DNA from: Cristatella mucedo
Lineage: Eukaryota; Bryozoa; Phylactolaemata; Cristatellidae
Length of the DNA: 64,000 nucleotides
Assembly (NCBI GenBank): GCA_009760855.2
Contig: WPIO01000001.1
Location: 20,080,001-20,144,000 of the forward strand
Direction of reading: 5' to 3'
The translations under genes and the position numbers were made by a program. Within the stretch, counting starts at the first letter, position 1. The number at the start of each line of letters is the position of its first letter. A model generated the notes under the pieces. The model did no database searches and was not told the DNA's origin. It worked only from the letters and a program-made list of their open reading frames with translations. Below are positions 21,801 to 35,006 of the stretch, piece after piece.

Positions 21801-24800
21801 CACCCCTAACCATGTTATTCATTTTGTTTGTTTATCAAGCATGATGTTACTCACCATTCAATTGCATTTCCCTTTGCAGCAAATGTAAAGCGCCTACAGA
21901 GAGATTAAGTTCTCTGAGGGCGCTTTATCAAGTGCATTATTATTATTATTATTACTATTAACTGTGCCAAATCTCTCAAGCACCTCTAGACATTTAAGTA
22001 AGGAGCATGTGTCTACCTATTTCTTGCACCACTACCCTTGTCTTGCACTTTCCTGTTCTGTTAGTAGGCAGTCACCTTTCTCAGTGTGCTGAGTCATTGC
22101 CTTCAATGATAGCATACTTGTCAAAAGAAAAATGAGATCAGACCGAGCTGCCGCGATCATGAACTGTTATGGTGTCCAACGTTCCGCTAAAGGAGGACCT
22201 GCAGGGAATCAGTCCATTCGGTGTCGTGGGGGTTTTACTTGGTCCTGCTCGTCACATGCTGGTAAAATCTATACCTCTTGCTCATTGTGATGTGATCTAA
22301 TGTATCTCTGCCTGCAACTCCACAAAGATTAAGTGGATGTTACACGTGAGAGTTTGCTGTAGCAAACTCAAGTCCTAAGGAGCTTTTGGTGTCATACGAT
22401 AGCCAACAGACATCGTCTCACGCAACAAAGAGAAAGTGGGAGGCATGGCAGAGTCAGGAGAGCAGTTGAGGTAGTGAGTAGCATGGAAGTAGCAGCTCAG
22501 GGCGGTTGAAAAGGACGTGCCACAGTCGGCAACAGGAGAGTATATGTCGTTGCAGAAGAATCGTGGACGTGAGTTCAACAGTCTGGGACCTGCAGAGAAA
22601 AAGCTTCTGTTGCCAACTGTCTTTAAGCGGAGAATAGTAATGTGTTGCCGACAGAGAACCTGAGAGCACAAGGAGGCTGAAACTGGTGCAGCAGGTCAGC
22701 TAGGTATGCAGGAGCTAAGCTTTGGTGGGCCTTGTGTGCGAGAAAAGGAATTGGGCTTTTTATACATTAATCAACCAGGAGCCGTTGCAACTCCTTCATG
22801 AAGGGAGACATATGGCTGAACCTCTGCGATTTGTTGATTTTTAGCCGTGCAGTAATATAAATTACCATCTGCATAGGCTTAATGGCTTATATTGGTAGCT
22901 CAGCCAAAACGGAATTGCAGTAGTCTAGCCTAGACAGAACCAGGGAGCCATTGAGATTTCAAGCAAGCCACCGTGATAGATAGTCCTTAATCTTAGATGG
23001 AAATCGGGTGTTATGGCTAGCTTTGGAGACAGTTGTCTACATGAAAGTTTCAAAATTTAAGCAGAAATCAAAGAGGGCACCTACATTCCGAGTACTTGGT
23101 GACGATCCCACAATAGCATTACTTATTAGAAGAGCCAAGTCTCATTGTCAAGCCCAAAGCTTGTTGTGCCCCGTGAGTAGGAGTTTGGTTTTGTTGTTTT
23201 ACCTTTATGGAAATAGGCCAACACCATTATCGAATCTCTGCAAAGGAAGCATTAAGTATATCTGTCGCTGCAGCAGATGTTTAGCAAGATAAAAATGGTG
23301 ATGTTTAATACACAATCGACCTAGTGAACCCCAACAAGTCCACGTTCCAATGGTTTAATTGAACAATACAGCTCTACACTGTCAGTATAGTAGCGCTAGC
23401 CGATCTAATGGGCCTGAATCACCTTGTCCAGGGCCTCGGTAGAAATAGAGAATAGCAAAGGACCAAAAACAGATCCTTATAGAACTTCACAGATCACTGG
23501 TCTGCTGGATGAGACTTGACCACCAAACACCAAAGATTGAATATGGTCAGACAAGTGCGATTTGAACGATGCCAGTCCCTCGGCAGCGAGGCCGGTCGTT
23601 TTTCTCAATCACCCATGTAGGATAGCGTGATCAATAGAGCCACTCCCTGAGATCCTGACTTTGTACCCAGCCTGTCTAACAGAGTATCTTTTCTAGATCA
23701 CCTTTCACGGAGCATTAGTTTGCTTGATTATGCTTTGCTGCCCCCAGTTTGAGGGCTGACACTGCTGCTAAATGAATTCAAAAATTGCATGTTATCATGA
23801 GAAAATTGCGGAATATGCTGCTCTGTTAAGTTATGTTGTCTGTCAGGTCACAGTCTCTGTGTGACTTCTTTTAGTTGGTGTTCCTTCCTGAAAATACCGA
23901 CTTTGTATCTGAAAGCAAGGAGCAGACATTGTCCATGGCTGAGGCACTAGATGGACCCTTCGTAAGCCGCTTCAAAGAGCTGGCGCAGCACCTTGGAATT
24001 TGGCTCTCAATCGGAGGCTTTCATGAAAAGGTGATCACGCCGTGTGACAGAAGCAGCTTGCCTGTTTCCGTCACGTCTCGCCCACCGTTATAGCCAACCG
24101 TAGTGTCAAAATGATGTTATTGCAGCCTAGCGTTCAACTTTGCCAACTGCTGCAGTGTGTGATGACTGCTCTTCTTATTTGCCTCCTGTATAGAATGTGC
24201 TCCTGATTTTCACGTGTGGCTTAGTGCCCGTCCTGCTTGCCTTTACCGTTACTGCTGACCGTTTGCTGAGTATATGGTCAATGCTAAGTGGTACCGAGTG
24301 TTTTTTTGGAATCTGTCTGAAGTTGTGCATATTTTCAAGCCCGTCTGACGATGCCGATGACGATGCAGCTTTAATTTGACATATCTGTAATCATCTGTTA
24401 AACAGGAACTTATCAAGCTGATAAGCCGGAGTGCCTCAGGCCTATCTGATTCTTGACAGACTACTGGTTTGTCGAAAGACTTTAAACTAATGCATTTTGC
24501 AATCCTCATCAGGCAGCTAGCTGTGTGCAGTGGTCAGGTAAAATCAAAATGGGACCCTCAAAGAGTCTTCGAAAGCAGTTTTATCATGGACCCACTATTG
24601 GGAATACACTAACCCCATTGAATGTGTATGTAGAATGCTCCTTTAGTTGAAATTTTCTTAATTCAAATAGTTTCCCACTACGAGCAGACCTGAGTTCTTG
24701 ACGAATGTGGCAAAATGTAGACGGATATTTGCTGTTCTTTACGAGCGATGCGATTTTAAGTGAATTTTCAGAGGGCCGACATCACTTGGAGCATCGTCTA

Positions 24801-26505
24801 ATGAAAGGTAGAAATTCACTACTGAATTTAGTATATTTTGAGAGGTGTATTATTTAGTTGTTTAGCTTATTTGGGCTTAAAATTCATGTGAAGCAGTCTA
24901 GGGTGAGAGCATAAGATAGCGGTTCATTCTGTTAGTGCTGGACGTCCCCCATTACTACCTGAATTCGTCCGAGCCTTCTAAGGGGAAGGAACCTTTTGTC
25001 GTGGTTTTGATGGTGACTTAAAATGTTCTATTTGCAGCTAATCGTAGCCTCTATGTATGGTGTTCGTGCTGTTTTGCGTGATGAACATTGCTCTAGCTTG
25101 ATGTTGCAGCACATAGATCAGCTTTAGCTTTAGATGAGGCATCTCCTGAAGTAAATATGCTCACAGATCTAAAAGCTGGGAGCCAAATTAGGTCAATCGG
25201 TAGAGTACTTCTTTGTTTGCCCTGCTGTAGCCTTGCTCTCCACCCGCTTTTCGGAATCCAACAGTCTAGAAATACCTCATACAAACCTTAAATCCTTTGG
25301 AAACCGTGCATTTAGTTCATATGCTCCCAAAGCCTGGAACTCCCTCTCGACCTGCGTCAGAACATCCCCTGACCTGACCACATTTAAAAAGAACCTAAAA
25401 ACACACCTATTTAGGACAGCATTTAGTGGGTCCCTGTGATTCGTCCTTGATGTGCTTATGCGTGCTGACACTGTGCATGCTGCCACTAACCACATTTGCA
25501 TGCTGACCCTGTGCATGTCACCCCTAACCATATTATTCATTTCGTTTGTTTTTTCAAGCATGATTTTACTTACCATTCAATTGCATTTCACTTTACAGCA
25601 AATGTAAAGCGCCTACAGAGAGATTAAGTTTTCTGAGGGCGCTTTATCAAGTGAATTATTATTATTATTATTATTATTATTACTGGAAGCAAAACTGCAT
25701 TCATTCGTAGTCCTCTAGCTGGTCTTTCGGTCCCAAGTTTTTGTGAATAGAAATGCTCCCCTAGTTTACACTGACACCAGAATGGCAGTGCTGCCTCGTA
25801 TCCCATGTAGCGCCATATACCTCATTTTCCCGTGCTCAGGATCGGTCGCATTAGCATAAGGCTGACTATCCTCTGGGCCTATATAAATCGCAGAGCGGTA
25901 GGAGAAAGAGTGGCAAGTACTCCGGGTTGCCTGGGAAAAACTTCGATCGTGACAGTCCAGCTTTGAGCTCAAGTGATGGTAACATCTTAAGCTATGTGCT
26001 CGTGCTTTTACTTTGTTTGCTTAGACAGCGGAAGATCAACGCATACGCAACACTCAGCTGCTCATCAACAGTAGTGGCACAATCTGTGCCCGGTACACCA
26101 AAGCGCATTTGTTCTGCGTGGATATACCTGGCAAAGTGAAAATCAACGAAGCAGACGGGTGCATACCTGGCAATGAGATCGTCCCACCAGTTGCCACACC
26201 TGCCGGGAAGCTTGGCATGGCTATTGTATCCTTGCACATCTGTGCATCACATCGGGAACCCCGGAAGCCCTGTTTTAGTCTCCGGCCACTTGTCCCTGTG
26301 ATTAAATTGGCTTGCCGGGCCAGCCTGCCAGGTGTCTGCCTTCATTGGCCAGCGAAGACTGCAAACCTGGCAGTGGAGGAGCCGAAGGCTGGCGCTTGGT
26401 GTACATTTGGTCTGTTGAAGCTTGCCACGCTCTACTGGAGAGGAGGGGAGATTTTCTCTTTTCTCCAACTGCCGGAGATTGGCATCAGCTGCACGTAAAG
26501 ACTGT

Positions 26506-26551
<46 letters not shown>

Positions 26552-26690
26552 TATCCCTTTGTTTTGGCACTCCCTCTTTACGTCTGTCCTTCTCGTCTCC
26601 CTCCCTCTGTTTTCTTATGTGTTGCTCTGTCCCTCTGATCCCTCTTTCTTCCTCTTATTCTCTCTCTCCCTCTGTTTCTCTCTCAGTCTA

Positions 26691-26759
<69 letters not shown>

Positions 26760-26841
26760 ATATACACATTTGCATAGAAAATGTATATTGTGCAAACCAC
26801 ACAAACCTCTGTTTCATCCTCTATCTCCTCCTCTTTCTCTT

Positions 26842-26929
<88 letters not shown>

Positions 26930-29900
26930 TCTTCCTTTGCATTGCATATATGGCCTTGACTGTCTGTCCAATGCAGTGCTACGACTTGAGATTTCCAGAG
27001 ATGTCCACTCTTCTAAGAGCACTGGGTGCTGACATACTCATATATCCTTCAGCATTTACACGGCCCACTGGAGAGGCACATTGGGAGGTATGTGATGTTT
27101 GATTACTCTCCCTTTTACGTAGCTGTTCTGTATGATGTTCTTGCTGTAGTACATGATAATTCTTTCGTTTTATCTACTTCGAGCTTCGTGCCATGCTTTA
27201 TCGCCGGCGACATTACCCAGCATTCAGACAGTAGACATGTGTCACCTACATTATCTGTAGGTACTGCTACGCTGCCGGGCTATTGAGAATCAGTGCTTTG
27301 TCATTGCGGCTGCACAAACTGGTATTCACAATTCGAAGCGTGCTTCACATGGACATAGCCTGGTGAGCAATTAATTATAGGCTTGTTGTGATTAAACTAA
27401 TGCCATTCACTAAATACATCATATTTTTGTCCATAGCTGCACAAAAGTGTACCAGTTTGTGTAGTACACTGAATACTAAGTGACTGTCGGTGCCTATGTT
27501 GTGCTAACATGCATGCATCGCTCATCAGGAAGCATGATTTTGAGCATAGCCGAAGTAGGAGAACGTCCGAATAAGTAATTAGTCAAAATATAGCAACATG
27601 GGTGACCTAATAAGAACAGTGTCGCTTTTCTAGAGCTGTCTATAAATGTGAACTCTACAGAATTGGGACGTGTGAAGCTGAGCCGAATTGTATGAGTGAT
27701 CTTGAAGAAAAGGATCCACTCGTGTTTTAGGTAATCATTCCTACAAGTCGACAGCCACAGCCGTACAGCTGAGCCTAAAGTAGGGAAAGCCATGCCATCT
27801 TCGAGCTTGAGATTCATTGGAGCACTGCTTTTCAGCAGCTGTTGCTCGCAGAAATTCTTTGTCAGTTCAGCTGGGGATCACCGAAACTCTTAGGTCAACT
27901 GTAGCACATGGCACCATCTATAAGATTTAAGGAGCTTCTGGTAGTCATGTTCTCTTTTCCTTTTGTGGTAGAAAAGAGAACCCCCATACATTAATCCATC
28001 AAAGATATCTGGAGGCTTTCACGATCCTAGGCTAGCCATGGCAGCTGTGCTGCTTTAGAAATTCAATGACTACTGTGAGCTGTTTATAGAACCGTGAATG
28101 TCTGGCTACTATGATACATCATTGATCATTGAGCATACTAATATTAGGCTTGACTGCTATGCTTATGCAACCACCGAGAGACACCGGAAGAAGACATTTG
28201 GTGTGCCAACTGTTAGGGACGTCGTGTTGACTTCTTTTGGCTGTCTCGTCGCTAATGTAATGTATCATCGCCTGTAACTCCACAATGATTGAGTGGATGT
28301 TAAAAAAGAGGATTCTCTATGCCACACTTAAAGCCAGTGCGGCTTTCGGTAAGCATGCGGGAGCCAACAGACTTTGTCTCACTCATAAAAAAGATAGTGA
28401 GAAGCATAGCTGAGGTAGGAGGGCATTTGACAATGTCAGTAGCATGGAAGACCAGAGCTCCGGACGGCTGGAAAGGATATGGCACAGTCGGCAGCAGGAG
28501 AGCAGATGGCGTTGTGTAAGAATTGTGTGAGTGGGTTCCACAGTCTAGGACCTGCAGAGCAAACGCATCTGTCGCCAGCAGCTAATTAGTTGTTCATTGA
28601 GGACCTAGATGAGGAATCCAAACTTGAGCTGCATATAAAGATAATCGGCAATTATTCTCATATTCGTTTGCATGTGCCTGTGCTCGTATCGTTTTAATGC
28701 TGTGATGCAGCTGCCAGAAACTTTGCAGGCTGATATGATATGGAAGCTTAAATGGGGGTTGCATAAATATGTCATGCATGTAAGTACAAAAACTTGAGTG
28801 TGCTTTCAGGATCTATCCTTGAAAATTCAGCAGCCTTGAAAAGCTGTTTGCCTTCGGCGCCTTAACAAGTACAGCTTTGATTCGTGTTTCTTCACAGCAG
28901 CGCCAGCAGCTCCTTCGTCCAGTGTTGGCATTCCATTGCTAACTCGTCAGTCGACTCGTGACCTGTTGGCAGCTGTGGCAAACCAGCCTCCATGAGAATG
29001 ATTAAAATGCTGCCTTGCTCAAAAGTCAAATCAGTCAACACTGACGTGATAGGTTAAAACAATCGTAGCCTCACACTGAAAAGTTCCATTCTTTGTATTC
29101 CCTCCAGTGGCAAATGTTGGCTGCCTGCCTCTGGGTGCTGACCGCCAATGTGTGCCTGCATTGCTGCATGCTTCTGCAATGACTGTGACCGTTATTCGTT
29201 GGCAAGCATTGTGACACTTCCCTGCAGCATTCATTTGTTGAAATTTCAGATTATCGACCCGTGGGGACGTGTTCTACGGGAGATTAGAGATGGCATTGAC
29301 GTGGCTGTTGCAGACGTCGACCTTGATTATTTGCACAGGGTTCGGGCAGAGATGCCCGTTCAGCAACACAGGCGTCACGATCTGTACTGCCTTGCCCCAG
29401 GATCGCCAGCAGTTCTTTGTAAGTGCACTGCAGTCGGCAGCAGTAATATGACTATCGGTTGATAGCTGCGATATCGTGCTGCTTTTCTGGTGACTGGTAT
29501 AGGCCACTGCCTGGCCAGCACGTGCCTTATTGATACATTCTTGCCATCTCGTAGTAACGCTTATCGGTAAATATGGTGCTACAGAAAATCCTATTACCAT
29601 ATGGCTGAGTCAAAATCAAAGTCGAACGCAAATGTGGAATAGGTAGCATGACTTATACTCACCGACTCTACTTTTTCATCTGCAAGATTGTAGACAGAGA
29701 AGTACTAGTATGTTCTCCCATCGAAGAAATGGCATCTGGGCCTCCTTGGCCAAATCCCCATATGTAAAGGAGCATTTAACCTGCCACACTAAGACATGAT
29801 GAGTCTTGTGCTCTCATTGGCTGTCTCGTGGCTCGTGTCGTCGTGGGACGAATTGGTGACACTGACCTGCTGCTGGCATATTGCCTAAGGTTTTGTGGAG

Positions 29901-30026
29901 ACATTTTTACCATAAAGGAAAACATTGTGGTTTCACAGCACAATAACTTGGCTTTCAGTAGCACTTCAATCCGTTGACGGCACTCATGCACAGGCACTCG
30001 AAGCCATATCGTGGACTTGGATTTGG

Positions 30027-30125
<99 letters not shown>

Positions 30126-33100
30126 TGTGTGTGCGCACGTGTGCGTGCGCACGTGTGTATATTACTTCGAAATTTATTAGGAAGGTCGAACAGTTTTGGA
30201 CAGTGGGAAGCTCCGTGCTTACTGAAGCCTGTTTTGACACACTAAAAACAAAAGTTTGCCCCTCAGCTTGAAGCTGCTGCCATCGCAGGTGAAACACCTG
30301 GCAGGCCTCTTTAGACCAGTCTAAAAGCGATTACCTTGTTGGCAGCTCTATAGATACGGTCGTCCCCTAGAGAAAGCAAAATTACAGCTTTTCCTGGCGA
30401 CCGACACTGCACTAACCTCGCATTCTTAAGGTGCTGCGCTAGCCGCCTGCCTAGCCCATCAAAGAGAGTGGTCGCCCTAACGAAGCTTATGAGTCTGTAC
30501 TCCTAGAGGCGCGCCGTCCGGGGAGCCCCTGGAGCCACTGTCACAGTCTGGCAAACAGCTCCTCTCTCCTGGACGCCGTAGGGAGGCCTTTGGGCTCAGC
30601 AGATGTTGCTCGCTTGGCCTCTCTGTGGACCAGAGCTAGAGCGAAATTGATGACATTTAAAAAGAATCTAAAGACTCACTAGCTTCTCTTAACATTTTCT
30701 CCATCCTTGTGAGTGTCCTGCATGTGCTTGTGCATGCTTACACTATCCACATTATCGCTAACTAATTAACATGCTTCCTTTCCGGCATGTTTAAAGTGCA
30801 TAGTAAGAGATTTTGTTCTCTTGGGGTCCAATAAAATGTCATTATGATTATTGTTGTTTTTTATTGGTAATGGATGTACTAACAACTGCTCTCCTGATGC
30901 TAGTGGCTTTGGTTTGCCGTTGTTGTAAATGAAGTGGATTATGAATGGTAGCGTCTTTTCCTCAGCCATACCGGAACTATGATAAATAAATAAATAAATG
31001 TAATTCATTTGTAAAGCGCCCCAAGAGAACAATCTCTATTCAGGTGCTTCACATACGCCTCGGGGCTCGAGCCCACGACATCAGCCAGGCCTTGGTCGGG
31101 GCGAACACCTAAACCTCTGGACACAACCAGCTAGGCACTATGGAACCCAGCTCAAAGAATTCATGCACAGCAATGCTGTCCTGGCATCGATGGCCACCCA
31201 TTCGTGCACCTCTTCTCCAGCATTGAGTCCACTTGTCAATGCTCTGCCATGGCTGCGTACGCTGCTCGTGTGCCATTTGATTTTCTAAAAAAAATTGTTC
31301 TTGCCATTCTCCTTCGATTCTGCTGTGGAACTAGCACCTGTAGTTTAAATGCATCTACTAGTAGACGCGGTGCAGCACGTGACTGATGATGACGAGTGAT
31401 GTCCCCTGTGGATCTTCTTAAAGCAATCTAAATTCTGTGTGTGGCCATTCGTTCAGTCGTTTCCAGCTTGAACTTTCGGGCTAAGTTGATGCCATAAGGT
31501 AAAGTTAGAATGTGATGGTCATCTGCTTCAATAGCCTCATTTTCATTCTTCGGCAGAAGACCCTCAGTGGCTATCGTCAGAGGATTATCTGCTGCAGGAC
31601 ACGAACCCGTGACGTACGTGCCGTGAAGTCTGAGCACCTTATCACTGGAGCAGCGGTTCTTCTTATTGTGCTGTCTGTCCACAGTCTGTCAGTCCTTGGG
31701 AATTTATGTAGCCCAGGAATTGTTTCAAGTGTGGAGATGTGACTGCTGTGTTGAGAAGTAGACGCAGATGCACGGTAGCACTGAAACTGGGGCAGCAACA
31801 AAGGCAGAGCAGTTTCCAGGCACGGTGTTAAATGCAGCCGGGTAAATGAAGAGCTATGCATCTATTCTCAAAATATGCTGGCCCACTGGAGTTTGCTCGT
31901 ACTTGGGCGGCTTCCTTACTCATGGCGCATCTTGGGTTAGCAGCGATCATGCATATGATGCAGAAGAAAAAAGCATGATTTGCATGAACCCAGCGCCCCT
32001 GTTGATGTGCATCCTATGAGTTTGAGGAAGCTGTGCTGTGAAAGTAAAAAATGAGGAAAACAGCTTGTGCATTTAACCTTCCTGTACTGTTTCACTTGCG
32101 CTGATTGGAATGCATGAATTTGGTCAGTTTTGCTCTCAGGTCTTGCCAATAGATTGTCAATTCCTATAGCTGGAGCTGTCTGTTTTGTTCTTGTATGATG
32201 TGGCGCTTCGATTTCTTCAGCACTGGCCATAGACGTTCAGCCTTCGTATACATTTGGGCACGTGTCGATCAAGCCGTCAGCAGTCTTCTGGCGAAGCCAG
32301 CTGTCGTTTGCATTTGTCAACATAAGCCCACTTGTCCCCGGGCGTATCCTTTTACTGGTCTTTTACTCACTTCTCTGCCTGCGCGTTGGAACATGTGCAA
32401 AACACCGCACCTGTCTTTTATCCGTCCGAGGTTTTGACGAAACAAGCTATACTGCATCTGCCTGTAAGACCTGACTGACTCCTTATGTGCCTTCTTTTGA
32501 ATTGACTGCATTGCGATTGTGATTATTAGGTATGAGTGGATGCAGGAATCACCTTAGGCAGCTGTACTGACAGGAATCATACACCTGCTTAGCACACAAA
32601 TATTACTGTCTGCAAAGTACAGACCTCTGCGATAGTGGGACTTCAAAGTGAAACAAACCGTTGGGGATAAGCAACATTGGCTACTATCGGCATTTTGCAT
32701 TCTTTTCGAAGCATCGATTCGGAAAGCCGGCTCAATACCTTACAGTGCTGCCTGTGCTACCTGGCTGCCTATCCAAGGTTGCTCTCCAAGCCTATCTGAT
32801 CATTGACCTTTCCTCTGCACCTGACCTTTACCTGGCTGCTCACCGTCCTAGCAGTCTTTCTTAGATGCAGGCTCGCCTTGACATTGTTGACACTCACAGA
32901 CATGCTTGTCAGTCCCCTGCGTGCTGTGCAAAGGTTCTCGGAGCTGACCGCCGCAGAGCTGGCCGACTTGTTTGGCATCGTGAGCAAGCTGGTGGTCGCA
33001 CTGGAGCAGCACTACTGCTGCAGCTCCGCCACCATCAGTGTGCAAGACGGCGCCGAAGCCGGGCAAACCGTGCAGGTAAGCTGCGCCTTGACACAAAGCA

Positions 33101-33512
33101 CCTTCGTCAGAGGAGCTCGAGGCAGGCTGCCGTTTCCAGAAAATTTATCTTGGCTTACTGCTCGCACGGATAATCGGTCTCATCTGTAAGCTGTATCTAG
33201 TCGCCCTGTTAATCAACCACTGGTGTGCACACACCTACACACCTACACACAGACACACTCAAGCACTCGTGCGCTCATGCACACATACACTCACACACTC
33301 GCGTGCACTTTTTAACAATAATAACAATACTAATACATTTGTGTACAGTCCCCTATTTGAATGTAATTTCTACGTCGAGCTGGTTTGGTCCAGCGGTTAA
33401 AGGTGCTCACCCCGACCAAGGCCTGGCTGAGGTCGTGGGCTCGAGCCCCGAGGCATATGTGAAGCACCTGAATAGAGATTAAATGGGATCTTGGGGCGCT
33501 ATACAAATGAAT

Positions 33513-33558
<46 letters not shown>

Positions 33559-34974
33559 CTTAATGGATCGCTGCAACAGAATCGATAACCAAGTGATTAG
33601 CAACATACTCGGCATCAAGCATACAAAAGCAAACATCTTGCGTTGGCCAGCATGCTAAAGCCAACATGGAGACACTCATGGCCACCTGCTCACATGGCCA
33701 CCTGTTTGTAGACTTCTGACTAAACCATGCACTGAATCATGCACGGGAACGCATTGCAAAGCATGCCGGAAAAAAGACATGTTTACGGGAGCGAATGGGA
33801 AGCTGACCGCAGCAGATTCGTCCTTAACTGAGACCTAGGCTTTCACTTCTATGCGGATGACACTCAGTTGTACCTTTGCTTTGATCCCTCCAAGCCCTCG
33901 AGCACCTCGAATTCTATCAACTCCCTTGCTGCATGTATTGCTGACATCCGCACATGGATGCAGTAAATTTTCTTCAATTAAATTATTATAAAACATAACT
34001 TGCAAGTTATGGGCAAACCAAGTATGATTAAGAAATTGGAAATGTAACGCTCAAAAATCAGCTCTACCAGCATATCTCCTGCTAAATCTGGACGAAATCT
34101 GGGTCTCATGTTCCAAAGTGTCCTTTTGTTAGAAGACCACATCAGCTCCACAATCAAGTCTGCCTACTTTCAGCTACATAAAATTGCTAAAATCCTAGCT
34201 TGTTTTGATAGGGATACCACATCTAAGTTGGTCCATGCATTTGTGACATCCTGTGTTGACTTCTGTAACTCACTGCTTGCTATTCTACATGCCGGTGCAA
34301 CCTAGCACTTATAGCTGGTGCAAAACTCTGCAGCTGGGCTTTTCTTTCATGAGGGTCGCAGTTGCCAGATCAGTTCAGTTTCAGTTCAGATTGCAGTTGC
34401 CAGTTACCACATCCCACCACTTCTTGCCGATCTGCACTGGTCGCCGACCTGCACTAGCTACCAGTCGAACTACAGATGGACTTCAATGTTTTGTCGCTCA
34501 CTTTTAGGTCCCTTCATTCTTTGGCTTCAGCCTACCTATCTGATCTACTGCCCCACCAGGCTAAGCATCGTACCATCTGCTTTTTGGAATTCAACTGTCT
34601 ACCTTGTCCTCATACAAATCTCAAATCCTTTGGAGACCGTGCATTTAGTTCGTATGCTCCCGAAGCCTGGAATGTGAACTCACTCCCGACTTGCGTCTCG
34701 ACATCACCTGACTTGACCACATTTAAAAAGAAATTTAAAATGCACCTATTTATGACAGCATTTAGTGGGTCCCTATGATTCGCCCTTAACGTGCTTATCC
34801 GTGCTGACACTGTGCATGCTGCCACTAACAACACTTGCATGCTGACCCTGTGCATGTCACCCCTAACCGTGTTATTCATGTGGTTTTTCAAGCATGGTAC
34901 CACTCACCACTCAATCGCGTTTTCTTTGCAGCAAATTTAAAGTGGCTAGAAAGAGATTGGGGGCTTTATTGAGT

Positions 34975-35006
<32 letters not shown>

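Noticed and set aside
26422-27102. 226-codon plus-strand frame rich in Ser-Leu
   Set aside because: Translation of CT repeats; only its last about 37 codons overlap a true exon (NitFhit exon 4).
29776-30297. 173-codon minus-strand frame with a His-Thr repeat
   Set aside because: Translation of the (GT)n microsatellite.
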